The translations under genes were made by a program, and so were the position numbers. The notes beneath the pieces are model-generated. The model had not been told where the DNA came from and ran no database searches. It worked only from the letters and a program-made list of their open reading frames with translations. Below are positions 1 to 8,465 of a stretch of 64,000 bases of DNA, piece by piece (positions within the stretch are counted from its first letter, which is position 1; every line of letters begins with the position of its first letter). Source of the DNA: Chryseobacterium paludis (GTDB lineage Bacteria; Bacteroidota; Bacteroidia; Flavobacteriales; Weeksellaceae); the NCBI RefSeq assembly GCF_025403485.1, contig NZ_CP099966.1, forward strand, positions 2,666,001-2,730,000, read 5' to 3'.

Positions 1-911
1 ATCTTATTCATAACAATATTGATCTTCCAAAAGGAATTTTAAATCTGGTACATGGCGGAAAAGAATCTGTGGATGCTATGCTTCAACATCCTGATGTAAA
101 AGCCGTCAGCTTTGTTGGTTCTACAAATGTAGCCAAATACATCTACTCCGAAGGTGCCAAATACGGGAAACGTGTTCAGGCGCAAGGGGGTGCTAAAAAT
201 CCTATTGTCATTATGCCTGATGCAGACATCGAGATGACAACAAAAATCATTACCGATTCGGTATATGGCTGCGCCGGTCAACGTTGTCTTGCTGCCTCCC
301 TTGTAATCACAATTGGAGACGATAAAAATTACAAAGAAGCATTGGTAGAAGCTGCCAAATCCAGAAAAGTAGGATATGGGATGGAAGCGGGAATCGAAAT
401 GGGCCCTGTGATCTCCAAAGAAAGTAAAACCAGAATAGAAGAACTTATCCAGAAGGGACTCAGTGAAGGAGCTAATTTTCTGGTAGATGGAACTCAAAAA
501 AAAGTCTCAGGTTATGAAAACGGCCACTTCCTTTATCCTTCTATTCTTGAAAATATTCCATTAGGAAAAGAATTTATCTCCACGGAAATTTTTGGACCTG
601 TCATGAGTCTGCTAAATTTTAAATCCCTGGAGGATTCTATCCAATTTATCAATAGTGGACGTTATGGCAACATGGCGTGTATATTTACACAGGATGGTCT
701 TTCAGCCCGTAAATTCCGTAATGAAGCTATGGCCGGGAATATTGGAATCAACGTTGGGGTTGCTGCTCCTGTTGCTCAATTCCCATTCTCAGGATGGAAA
801 GATTCTTTCTTCGGAGATCTTCATGCACAGGGTCGTCATGGAATAGAATTTTACACTCAGACAAAAGTTGTTATCGAACGTTGGCCAAAAAACTGGTCTA
901 GGACTTTTTAA
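1..911 (+). CDS. mmsA: Methylmalonate-semialdehyde dehydrogenase (CoA-acylating), C-terminal part
   Basis: Partial at the left edge: the frame is open from base 3 and about 302 residues remain of a family usually near 490. It oxidises malonate or methylmalonate semialdehyde to acetyl-/propionyl-CoA at the end of inositol or valine catabolism, in the cytoplasm. Seen: the FVGST cofactor-loop motif, the nucleophile region GCAGQRC with the catalytic Cys, the EIFGPV motif, and the C-terminal FPFSGWKDSFFGDLHAQG block typical of the MMSDH/IolA branch of aldehyde dehydrogenases. It is followed 64 bases later by an inositol dehydrogenase-like gene and a symporter, so the IolA role (myo-inositol degradation) is more likely than valine breakdown. 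That choice is inferred from context. Confidence 0.9.
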   Translation, partial: LIHNNIDLPKGILNLVHGGKESVDAMLQHPDVKAVSFVGSTNVAKYIYSEGAKYGKRVQAQGGAKNPIVIMPDADIEMTTKIITDSVYGCAGQRCLAASLVITIGDDKNYKEALVEAAKSRKVGYGMEAGIEMGPVISKESKTRIEELIQKGLSEGANFLVDGTQKKVSGYENGHFLYPSILENIPLGKEFISTEIFGPVMSLLNFKSLEDSIQFINSGRYGNMACIFTQDGLSARKFRNEAMAGNIGINVGVAAPVAQFPFSGWKDSFFGDLHAQGRHGIEFYTQTKVVIERWPKNWSRTF

Positions 912-975
912 AATTCTTATCAATATCCTTTATGCTTATTCAGATAAACAAAAACACAAATGAAATTATAAAAAA

Positions 976-1956
976 GTGAGTACAAAAAAAATAAAGGCAG
1001 GCATTATTGGCCTCGGAAGAATTGGGCAAATACATCTTGCTGCTCTAAAAGCATTAACGAATATAGAAATAATAGCAATATCAGATCCTGTTATAGAGCA
1101 TGGAAAAAAAATAGCCAAAGAACATCAGATTCCAGATTTTTATCCTGATTATCGTAACATTCTTCAACAAGAAGAAATTGATGCAGTTTGGATATGCTCC
1201 CCTACTGCTTATCATTTTATTCAGGTAAAAGAAGCTCTGGAAAACAATAAATATGTTTTCTGCGAGAAACCTCTGGATGCAGATCTAGGTAAAATACAGT
1301 CTCTAATTGATTCCTATCCCAATATCAATAATCGTCTTATGGTAGGTTTTAACCGTCGTTTCGATCCTGATTTTGCTTCTGTCAAAAAAAGGATGAAGGA
1401 CATTGGAAAACCTGTTATCATTAAAATAACAAGCCGAGATCCTTTTCCTCCTTCTACAGAATACACCAGACAATCAGGTGGTATCTACAATGACATGAGC
1501 ATTCATGATTTGGATATGGCCCGTTTTATTAGCGGAAGCGAAGTTGAGCAGGTTATTGCTATAGGCTCAAAAAACTACACCGAAGATATAGATACAACCC
1601 TTATTACCCTGAAATTTAAAAATGGGATTATTTGCAATATAGACAACAGTAGAAAAGCTTCATATGGATATGATCAGAGGTTAGAGATATTAGGAGATGA
1701 GGGAATGATCTGTGCAGAAAATAAAAAGATCAACAACATCCAATTTTATTCTGGAAGCACTATCCAGAGCAGTGTTTTGGAACCGTTCTTTCTAGAAAGA
1801 TATAAAGATTCCTATGTAGAAGAAGCAAAAGCATTTCTCTCTTGTATACAGGAACAAAAAGATTTTCCTTCTACTGCCAATGACGCTTTGAAAGCATCAA
1901 TGTTAGCAAATGCATGTGAACAATCCTTGGAAAAGCACCAGTTGATTTTTCTGTAA
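976..1956 (+). CDS. iolG: Gfo/Idh/MocA oxidoreductase, probable inositol 2-dehydrogenase
   Basis: 326 residues starting at GTG; the nearest upstream in-frame ATG (at 960) is cut off by a stop after three codons. The N-terminal Rossmann fold has GLGRIG at residues 12-17. The catalytic triad of inositol dehydrogenases is visible as Lys98 in EKPL, Asp173 and His177 in NDMSIHD. The SGGIYNDMSIHDLDMAR block is characteristic of IolG, which oxidises myo-inositol to scyllo-inosose with NAD. It lies between the mmsA/iolA-like gene and an SSS symporter, probably one operon. The family also contains scyllo-inositol and other sugar dehydrogenases, so substrate specificity is inferred from motif and neighbours. 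Confidence 0.82.
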   Translation: MSTKKIKAGIIGLGRIGQIHLAALKALTNIEIIAISDPVIEHGKKIAKEHQIPDFYPDYRNILQQEEIDAVWICSPTAYHFIQVKEALENNKYVFCEKPLDADLGKIQSLIDSYPNINNRLMVGFNRRFDPDFASVKKRMKDIGKPVIIKITSRDPFPPSTEYTRQSGGIYNDMSIHDLDMARFISGSEVEQVIAIGSKNYTEDIDTTLITLKFKNGIICNIDNSRKASYGYDQRLEILGDEGMICAENKKINNIQFYSGSTIQSSVLEPFFLERYKDSYVEEAKAFLSCIQEQKDFPSTANDALKASMLANACEQSLEKHQLIFL

Positions 1957-2001
1957 AGAAAATAATTAATACAACAATTTAAAAAATCAAATCTTAAAAT
2001 C

Positions 2002-3609
2002 ATGTTTATTATATTAATTCCTTTTCTCTTATTTACTGGTGGAGTAGCATTTATCTCCTGGTGGTATACAAGAAAAACAAAAATGGCACATTCCTCTATC
2101 GGTTATTTTTTGGGTGGCCGGGATCTCAGCGCTATCTTAATTGTAGCTTCATTGCTACTTACAAATCTATCGACAGAACATTTAGTAGGTCTCAACGGAA
2201 GTGCCTATGCTTTTGGGATGGAAGTAATGGCCTGGGAGACCTTAGCTGCTGTAGCTTTAGTACTTATGGCTGTATATTTTCTTCCGAGATATCTAAAGAT
2301 GGGCCTAGTAACCATTACAGAGTTTTTAGAACTGCGTTATGATAAACAAACCAGAATGATTTGCTCCACGTTATTCCTTCTACTCTATATCACCACCCTT
2401 CTTCCTATTGTTCTCTATACAGGGGCTATCACTATGGAAAGTATTTTCAATGTTTCTGAGAATCTGAATATTGATAAATTCACCGCTATGGTGGTGATGG
2501 TGGTTGGAATTGGGGTCATGGGATCTATATATGCTATTTTAGGAGGATTAAAAGCAGTGGCGATATCAGATCTTATCAATGGGATAGGGCTGATTATCGG
2601 AGGGTCATTAATTCCGATATTGGCTTTTTATAAAATTGGCGATGGAAATTTTCTAACCGGTGTACACACTGTTTTTGAAGCAGTTCCCGACCGTTTTAAT
2701 GCAGTAGGAGAATCCACTTCCGATCTTCCGTTTCCCGTACTTTTTACAGGAATGTTTATTCCACAGATTTTCTATTGGACAATGAACCAATCTATTATCC
2801 AACGGGCACTGGCAGCTAAAAATCTGGCAGAAGGACAAAAGGGAGTATTACTGACTGCCTTTTTCAAAATTTTCGTTCCTTTTATTGTTGTGGTACCAGG
2901 TATAATAGCTTACTATTATTTTAAAAATAGTTTAAATGATCCAGATTATGCCTATCCAGAGCTTGTAAAGTCTGTATTACCCATTGGTGGTATTGGTATT
3001 TTTGCGGCGATTGTAGTAGGAGCTATATTAAGTACCTTTAACGGAGCGCTAAATAGTGCTTCCACTTTGTTCTCCATCGATATCTATAAAGGATATTTGA
3101 AGAAAGATGCTACCGAAACCCAGATCGTAAAATTCGGCAAAAAAAGTGGTACTGTCATGGCTTTAGTATCTATGGCTATTGCTCCCTTTATTAGCATGGC
3201 AGGCAAAGGACTTTATATTATTCTTCAGGAATTCAGTTCCATCTTCAATATGCCCATTTTTGCGATCATCATTGCAGGATTACTACTCCCAAAAGTGTCT
3301 GCAAAAGCAGCTAAAATAGGATTAATATCGGGTACAATACTTTATCTATTTTCAAAATTTGGATTAGAAGCAATGGAAGTAAAAATCCATTTTTTACACC
3401 GTCTGGCCGTTGCATTTTTTGTTACTATTCTTACCCTTGTTATTGCGAGTAAATATTACCCCAGAGAAAACAACTTCGTTATTAAGGATACAGGTACAGT
3501 AAACGTAGAAAACTGGAAATACCTAAAGCCTGCATCTATCTGCATCATTATTCTTACCATTATTGTTTTTATCGTTTTCAGCCCCCTAGGAATTATTCCT
3601 AATCGTTAA
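2002..3609 (+). CDS. Sodium:solute symporter (SSS/SLC5 family), probable inositol transporter
   Basis: 535 residues, almost wholly hydrophobic, with about 13-14 predicted membrane helices. The first helix is at residues 2-20 and the GYFLGGRDLS segment after it is typical of SSS symporters (SLC5 type). The sequence TNLSTEHLVGLNG around residue 54 matches the conserved TM1-TM2 region that lines the sodium and substrate sites. It couples sodium entry to import of a small polar solute. It starts 45 bases after iolG on the same strand and is followed by a strong terminator, so it is the last gene of the inositol operon. myo-Inositol as substrate is inferred from position only. Confidence 0.85.
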   Translation: MFIILIPFLLFTGGVAFISWWYTRKTKMAHSSIGYFLGGRDLSAILIVASLLLTNLSTEHLVGLNGSAYAFGMEVMAWETLAAVALVLMAVYFLPRYLKMGLVTITEFLELRYDKQTRMICSTLFLLLYITTLLPIVLYTGAITMESIFNVSENLNIDKFTAMVVMVVGIGVMGSIYAILGGLKAVAISDLINGIGLIIGGSLIPILAFYKIGDGNFLTGVHTVFEAVPDRFNAVGESTSDLPFPVLFTGMFIPQIFYWTMNQSIIQRALAAKNLAEGQKGVLLTAFFKIFVPFIVVVPGIIAYYYFKNSLNDPDYAYPELVKSVLPIGGIGIFAAIVVGAILSTFNGALNSASTLFSIDIYKGYLKKDATETQIVKFGKKSGTVMALVSMAIAPFISMAGKGLYIILQEFSSIFNMPIFAIIIAGLLLPKVSAKAAKIGLISGTILYLFSKFGLEAMEVKIHFLHRLAVAFFVTILTLVIASKYYPRENNFVIKDTGTVNVENWKYLKPASICIIILTIIVFIVFSPLGIIPNR

Positions 3610-3680
3610 ATTACAATCAGATTTTATTACAGTTTAAAAAATAACAACACATTTCCATTTTTGGTATTTTATATTGATGA

Positions 3681-3713
3681 CCGCCATTAAGTTAAACTTA
3701 ATGGCGGTTTATT
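3681..3713 (+). terminator. Rho-independent terminator of the inositol operon
   Basis: Perfect 12-base inverted repeat CCGCCATTAAGT (3681-3692) with ACTTAATGGCGG (3696-3707), 3-base loop, then TTTATTT. It sits 71 bases after the symporter stop and separates the operon from the converging murI gene. Confidence 0.85.
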
Positions 3714-3776
3714 TAGAAAAATCTATTCTCTTATTTCTTTAATTTCTAAACAGTAATCCAGAAGAATATTTTAAGA

Positions 3777-4607
3777 TCATAATACTTTTAACTCTAAATC
3801 AATTGTCTTCCCAAAGAACTTTTTCGAAATCTTTTCAAAATTCTTAGTCAGATCCGAAAGATAGAAATGATAGTTTGGCTTGGCATTCTGGTCATTTAAA
3901 AGATTGTATTTATCTAAAATAATTTTTAAATGACTGGCTACAATGTTTGGTGAGTCAATAACACGAACACGATTTCCATAATACTGCTTTATTTCATCAA
4001 TTAATAAAGGATAGTGGGTACACCCTAAAATTAAAGTTTCTATATTCTTTAATTTACTATTACTTAAATAATTATAAATGATCGCATGTGTAATCGGATG
4101 ATTCTTAAAACCTTCTTCGATCGCGGGCACTAACAAAGGAGTTGCCAATTCATCTACTTTAATCCATTTATTATGTTTTCGGATGCTTTTTTTATATAAG
4201 CCTGAATTTACCGTCGCTTTCGTAGCAATTACTCCAACATTCGTATGAATTTCATAGGATACTTTTTCTGCTACCGGATTGATCACGTCAATAACAGGAA
4301 CTTTTCCGGCTACTGCCTGCATTACTTCATTTAATGCATTTGCTGTTGCCGTATTACAAGCTATGACTATTGCTTTACAGTTTTGCTCCAGCAAAAAATT
4401 AGTAATTTTCGTAGAATATTCTATAATTGCCTCACGAGACTTCTCACCATAAGGAAGGTGTTTTGTATCCCCAAAATAAATGAGGTCTTCATTAGGAAGC
4501 AGTCTTTTTATTTCTTTAGCCACCGTTAATCCTCCCACTCCACTATCAAAAATTCCGATAGGTTGTTTTGGTGAAAGATGTGAGTAGTCTTGTTTTTTAG
4601 TTTTCAA
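3777..4607 (-). CDS. murI: Glutamate racemase
   Basis: Cofactor-independent racemase making D-glutamate for peptidoglycan. The family motifs are present: GIFDSGVGGLT near the N-terminus, the first catalytic Cys in CNTATA and the second in LGCTHYPL. The frame is open to a TTG at 4628, but a -7-like promoter word (TATTTTTG on the minus strand, 4633-4626) overlaps that codon. The next in-frame TTG at 4607 lies 19 bases downstream of it and gives 276 residues beginning MKTKKQDY, which is how I recall related proteins starting. I therefore choose 4607. It is a single-gene unit converging with the inositol operon. Confidence 0.93.
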   Translation of the reverse strand: MKTKKQDYSHLSPKQPIGIFDSGVGGLTVAKEIKRLLPNEDLIYFGDTKHLPYGEKSREAIIEYSTKITNFLLEQNCKAIVIACNTATANALNEVMQAVAGKVPVIDVINPVAEKVSYEIHTNVGVIATKATVNSGLYKKSIRKHNKWIKVDELATPLLVPAIEEGFKNHPITHAIIYNYLSNSKLKNIETLILGCTHYPLLIDEIKQYYGNRVRVIDSPNIVASHLKIILDKYNLLNDQNAKPNYHFYLSDLTKNFEKISKKFFGKTIDLELKVL

Positions 4608-4625
4608 ATGAGTTGAAATTTTATA

Positions 4626-4633
4626 CAAAAATA
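4626..4633 (-). promoter_or_regulatory. Probable -7 promoter box of murI
   Basis: On the minus strand the sequence reads TATTTTTG, matching TAnnTTTG. It overlaps the upstream candidate start and places the start at 4607 about 19 bases downstream. No clear -33 TTG was found, so this is a half-site call. Confidence 0.4.
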
Positions 4634-4650
4634 GTAAATACTATGATATC

Positions 4651-6249
4651 TTAATTAAGATTGTTTATTGAATAATCCTTTGGATATCTTACTTTGTAAC
4701 TCACCCGAAACTTCTTAGTTTCTGATGGAGAAATTTTCACATTCCAGGTCAAATATCCTTTCTCCTTGTCAACTTCCGCCTGATCACTTTGTAAGAGCTC
4801 AATTTTTACAGACTCATCTTTACTTAGCGGAAACTGATCTTTAAGTTCCATATCTATTGGATCCTTCTTATTATTTCGGATTACAATATCATAGGTATAA
4901 GTTTTTTCTTGATAAGATGAAAATAATTTGATGCTACTTTTATCATCAACAATTTCTTTTTGAATACTTATTTTTTTATCATCGCCTAAAGTAATACTTA
5001 GCTCATCGTTCGTTTGATCAGGTTTAATGTTTGTTTCCCCTATATACATATTTTCAAAGACTATTGTAGCAGGTGCTGAAATGAGATTGAATTTATTAAA
5101 GTCCTTAATCTTTGCAACTAAAAATGCATCTCTATTATATTTTGGAATTGCCGAATATTTGTAAGTAGCAGGGATTTTTATTTGTTTAAGATTAATAAGA
5201 TGATCTTCATTATTACCTAAAATATCATACGGAACATCTACATCAAAACTAATATTAAATTGATTTTCAACAGAGGTAAAACCCATTGCTGTTACAACAA
5301 CCTCTTCAATATTTTGCTCTTTAGCAATTGTATCACTTTTAATACCATATGCTCTTGCCACAACTTTTTCTTCATTCTTATATGAATTTAGAAACCAAGG
5401 GTTTAATACTGGAGCTATATTCTTATGGGAGGATCTTCCATTAATTAGAGACAGCTTAACCCCTTTCCAGTCTAAACCTGTATCTTGTCTTATTTTAGCT
5501 TTAAAAATCACATCTAAGGGTTCTGAAAGTTTATTTCCCCTTATTTCATAAAATGGCTGCCATGATGCATTTCTAGTCAAATAGCTTACTTCAGCTTTTA
5601 CATTTACAGGAGTACTACTCGTTAACCTTACAATTAGAACACCATCTGAAGAGGCTTCTTCCATTTCAGAATTTATTTTCAAACTGCTTTTTAATCTAGC
5701 CAATTTTTTCTGAAGCACAGCATTATTTTTATTAACAGCGGCTAAAATATTGCTTATTTCAATTCTTTTATTCTTATAGAATTCTGTTAGTTGTATCAAT
5801 TGTGTAACATTTGATGCATTGCTACCCACTAAAACAGTTTGGTTTTTATCCAAAAGTTCAAGAGTCTTAGTATTGGCTTCCAATTCTATATTGGATTTTG
5901 AAATGAGGTTCTCAACTATAGTAATACTGTCAGTCACTTTTTTAATCCTAGGATTTGTCTTATCCATATCATATTCAGATGTATAGTTATCTGTATACTG
6001 AGAAGAAAGGATAGACACATTCTTGTTATTAATATTGATTTGCAAAGATCTTTCTTCAATCTCATCTGAAATATTTGTAATAACAACTTCAGACGAACCA
6101 GCAGGTATGGAAAAACTGATGGAATTTTGCAATTCAGCAGAACTTCTATAGACATTCACAGCATTTACTTTCGCTTTAACAAAAATTGGTTTTTGTGCAA
6201 GACACAAAGCATTTATACATAGAAAAAATAGGAACAAATTTTTCTTCAT
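4651..6249 (-). CDS. Secreted DUF4139 (MuiA-like) protein
   Basis: 532 residues with a signal peptide (MKKNLFLFFLCINALCLAQ, cut about residue 19). The N-terminal region fits DUF4140: VNAVNVYRSSAELQNS is its typical beta strand, followed by a coiled-coil stretch around residues 100-195. The C-terminal half fits DUF4139, with LTRNASWQPFYEIR near residue 225 and YPKDY near the end. The family is often labelled mucoidy inhibitor A-like; its biochemical role is unknown and I do not assign one. Odd point: residues near 314-321 read IEEVVVTA, the same signature that opens the plug of SusC-type receptors, including the SusC in this window. It follows hemW on the same strand after 39 bases. Confidence 0.8.
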   Translation of the reverse strand: MKKNLFLFFLCINALCLAQKPIFVKAKVNAVNVYRSSAELQNSISFSIPAGSSEVVITNISDEIEERSLQININNKNVSILSSQYTDNYTSEYDMDKTNPRIKKVTDSITIVENLISKSNIELEANTKTLELLDKNQTVLVGSNASNVTQLIQLTEFYKNKRIEISNILAAVNKNNAVLQKKLARLKSSLKINSEMEEASSDGVLIVRLTSSTPVNVKAEVSYLTRNASWQPFYEIRGNKLSEPLDVIFKAKIRQDTGLDWKGVKLSLINGRSSHKNIAPVLNPWFLNSYKNEEKVVARAYGIKSDTIAKEQNIEEVVVTAMGFTSVENQFNISFDVDVPYDILGNNEDHLINLKQIKIPATYKYSAIPKYNRDAFLVAKIKDFNKFNLISAPATIVFENMYIGETNIKPDQTNDELSITLGDDKKISIQKEIVDDKSSIKLFSSYQEKTYTYDIVIRNNKKDPIDMELKDQFPLSKDESVKIELLQSDQAEVDKEKGYLTWNVKISPSETKKFRVSYKVRYPKDYSINNLN

Positions 6250-6288
6250 AATTATTAGTTTTCAATAAAAGGATATTATTAATTAAAA

Positions 6289-7413
6289 TTATACTAAAAA
6301 CAGATCCGAAGCAACCCCATCTGCCATAAACCAATGCTTTTCAGGAATTTTTAGATGGCTGTTTTCAATAATTAAAATACCGTCAGCTATTTTTTGCTTT
6401 ATTTCATTTTGAAACTTTTGAAGTATTTCATCCGAAAATTTAGTCTTCATACTATTCAAATCCACCCCCCAGATTGTTCTCAGCCCAATCATAATCATTT
6501 CGTTAAACTGATCTTCTTGTGAAAGGATCTCCGTTTCTTTAGCCAAAGTATTTGAATTAAGCTTTTTGATATAAATTTGATTGTTAGCAACATTCCAGCT
6601 TCTTATATCCGATCCATTATAAGAATGGGCAGATGGTCCTATTCCGAGATATTCTTTATATTTCCAATATGCTGAATTATGTCTGGAATAAAACCCCGGT
6701 TTCGCGAAATTAGAAACTTCATAGTGATCAAATCCATTATCTTTTAAAAAGTCTGACAGATAATAAAACTCTTTATTCTGCTCCTCTTCTTTGGGTTTGG
6801 ATACTTTTCCTTTTAAAATCCAGTCATTTAAAGCTGTTTTTGGCTCCACTGTTAATGCGTATGAAGAAATATGAGGAACTTCAAGAGCTATTGTTTTATT
6901 GAGATTCTCTTTCCAGATCTCTAAATTAGAAGTCGGAGAGCCATAAATAAGATCAATACTTAGGTTTTCAAACCCAAAATCCTGTGCTCTTTTGATTGAA
7001 CCCTCAGCTTCTGATGCATTATGAGCACGGTTCATTAACTTAAGATCTTCATCGAAAAAGCTTTGGGTACCAATTGAGAGCCGATTTACAGGCGACCTGG
7101 AAAGGTCTCTAAGAAAGTTTTTATCAAGATCATCTGGATTTGCCTCTAAAGTAACCTCTATATCCTTTGCAAAGCTATAATATTTTAGCGCCTCATCGAC
7201 AATAGAATTGATTTCATCTCCCGAGAGAATGGATGGCGTACCACCTCCAAAGTAGAGAGACTGCAGTGTTTTATTCTGTAATTCATCTTTCCTTAGAAAA
7301 ATCTCTTTCTTAATAGCAGAGAGTACCTCATCTTTAGATTGCAAAGATGTTGAAAAATGGAAGTTACAGTAGCTGCACTTTTGTTTGCAGAAAGGAATGT
7401 GAATATAAATCAT
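6289..7413 (-). CDS. hemW: Radical SAM protein HemW (heme chaperone, coproporphyrinogen oxidase-like)
   Basis: 374 residues. The radical-SAM cluster motif is C9-x3-C13-x2-C16 in IPFCKQKCSYC. GGGTPS, the SIGTQSF segment and the C-terminal HNSAYW motif place it in the HemW branch, which carries heme for insertion rather than acting as a true HemN oxidase. The frame extends ten codons further to 7443, but those codons are formed by the stem and T-run of the terminator of the upstream PorP/SprF gene. The ATG at 7413 giving MIYIHIPFC is therefore the real start. The start codon abuts the terminator T-run, so the gene has almost no leader of its own. Confidence 0.9.
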   Translation of the reverse strand: MIYIHIPFCKQKCSYCNFHFSTSLQSKDEVLSAIKKEIFLRKDELQNKTLQSLYFGGGTPSILSGDEINSIVDEALKYYSFAKDIEVTLEANPDDLDKNFLRDLSRSPVNRLSIGTQSFFDEDLKLMNRAHNASEAEGSIKRAQDFGFENLSIDLIYGSPTSNLEIWKENLNKTIALEVPHISSYALTVEPKTALNDWILKGKVSKPKEEEQNKEFYYLSDFLKDNGFDHYEVSNFAKPGFYSRHNSAYWKYKEYLGIGPSAHSYNGSDIRSWNVANNQIYIKKLNSNTLAKETEILSQEDQFNEMIMIGLRTIWGVDLNSMKTKFSDEILQKFQNEIKQKIADGILIIENSHLKIPEKHWFMADGVASDLFLV

Positions 7414-7440
7414 AAAAAAAGCTCTGAAAAAATCAGAGCT
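7414..7440 (-). terminator. Terminator of the PorP/SprF gene, abutting the hemW start
   Basis: AGCTCTGA (7420-7427) pairs with TCAGAGCT (7433-7440) around an A5 loop. On the minus strand it is followed by seven T residues directly before the hemW ATG (7413-7411). Confidence 0.8.
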
Positions 7441-7463
7441 CAAATTTATTTAAATTAAATTGA

Positions 7464-8414
7464 TTAATATCTATATCCTCTATGATTAATAAAGTTATCA
7501 AAGTTATAACCTAATCCGATCATAAAGCTGTTTCCGCCATAAGTCTGGATATCAGATAATCCTAAGTTATAAGTTGCACCAATCATAAATTTATTGAATC
7601 TTACTTTTACTAATGGTGAGATACTTAACTGCTGGTTATCAAATCTATTCTGAACTGATCTATAACTAACTCCAAAAGAGAATGAATTGATATCATTAAA
7701 GAATGTAGCCATCAGGTTATAATCAATTGTTCTTGTAGAGTTGGTATTCAAGTTAATTAATGCAGATGGTGTTACATACATATTATCTGCAAAATGCCAG
7801 TCATATCCTAAGTTTAAGAAGAATTTTATTGGCGATGGCTCACGACCGTTAACGATAGATTCATCATTCGTTAAAGCGATATCATTCACAGAAACACCTG
7901 CAAAAATATTTCTGAAAGTAGCTGCTAAACCAAAGTTAGCATAAGCCATGAAAATATTACTTTCTGTACCCTGTAATAATGGGTCATAACCGTCTTCAGT
8001 ATTAATTTTAGTATAATCAAAATTCATATTGTAGAAACTAACACTCGTACCAAAAGAGAATTGATCTTTTCTTTCTCCCTCACTACTAAGTGGGATAAAA
8101 TATGAAGCACCCGCTGTAATACCTCCTGCCGAAATAGGACCATTACTATCTCTAAAAACTGATATCCCTGCCCCAACTCTATCAAAAATATTCGCATTAA
8201 TCCCTACAGATTGTACATTAGGGGATTCGTTAAATTTTGAAAATTGTTGTTGATAATTGAGGTTGAGTTGTACATAATCTGTCTTACCGTATTGTGCTGG
8301 GTTGAACAGGAACTCACCATCCAAAAGATATTGTTGATAGTATGGTAATGTTTCTTGTGCTTTGTATGCATTTGACAAAAGAGCCAAACACACTATAGCA
8401 TATAGTTTTCTCAT
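7464..8414 (-). CDS. PorP/SprF family type IX secretion outer-membrane protein
   Basis: 316 residues, signal peptide MRKLYAIVCLALLSNAYKAQ, then the family's opening ETLPYYQQYLLDGEFLFNPAQYG. The rest has alternating amphipathic strands expected of an outer-membrane beta barrel, ending GLGYNFDNF near the C-terminus. PorP/SprF proteins belong to the type IX secretion/gliding machinery or serve as anchors for individual T9SS substrates; this copy stands alone, without a large adhesin beside it. ATG 8414 is preferred to the TTG at 8432 because the signal peptide begins there and a TATATTTG box lies 24 bases upstream. A hairpin terminator follows the stop. Confidence 0.85.
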   Translation of the reverse strand: MRKLYAIVCLALLSNAYKAQETLPYYQQYLLDGEFLFNPAQYGKTDYVQLNLNYQQQFSKFNESPNVQSVGINANIFDRVGAGISVFRDSNGPISAGGITAGASYFIPLSSEGERKDQFSFGTSVSFYNMNFDYTKINTEDGYDPLLQGTESNIFMAYANFGLAATFRNIFAGVSVNDIALTNDESIVNGREPSPIKFFLNLGYDWHFADNMYVTPSALINLNTNSTRTIDYNLMATFFNDINSFSFGVSYRSVQNRFDNQQLSISPLVKVRFNKFMIGATYNLGLSDIQTYGGNSFMIGLGYNFDNFINHRGYRY

Positions 8415-8437
8415 AACAAATCTTGATTTCAATTCAA

Positions 8438-8445
8438 CAAATATA
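8438..8445 (-). promoter_or_regulatory. Probable -7 box of the PorP/SprF gene
   Basis: Minus strand reads TATATTTG (TAnnTTTG), 24 bases before the ATG at 8414. No convincing -33 TTG partner at standard spacing. Confidence 0.4.
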
Positions 8446-8465
8446 AAAAAAATCTCAATATATTT

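Noticed and set aside
6289..7443. Longer hemW reading frame beginning at 7443
   Set aside because: The first ten codons are the stem and T-run of the upstream gene's terminator; HemW proteins begin at the M of MIYIHIPFC.
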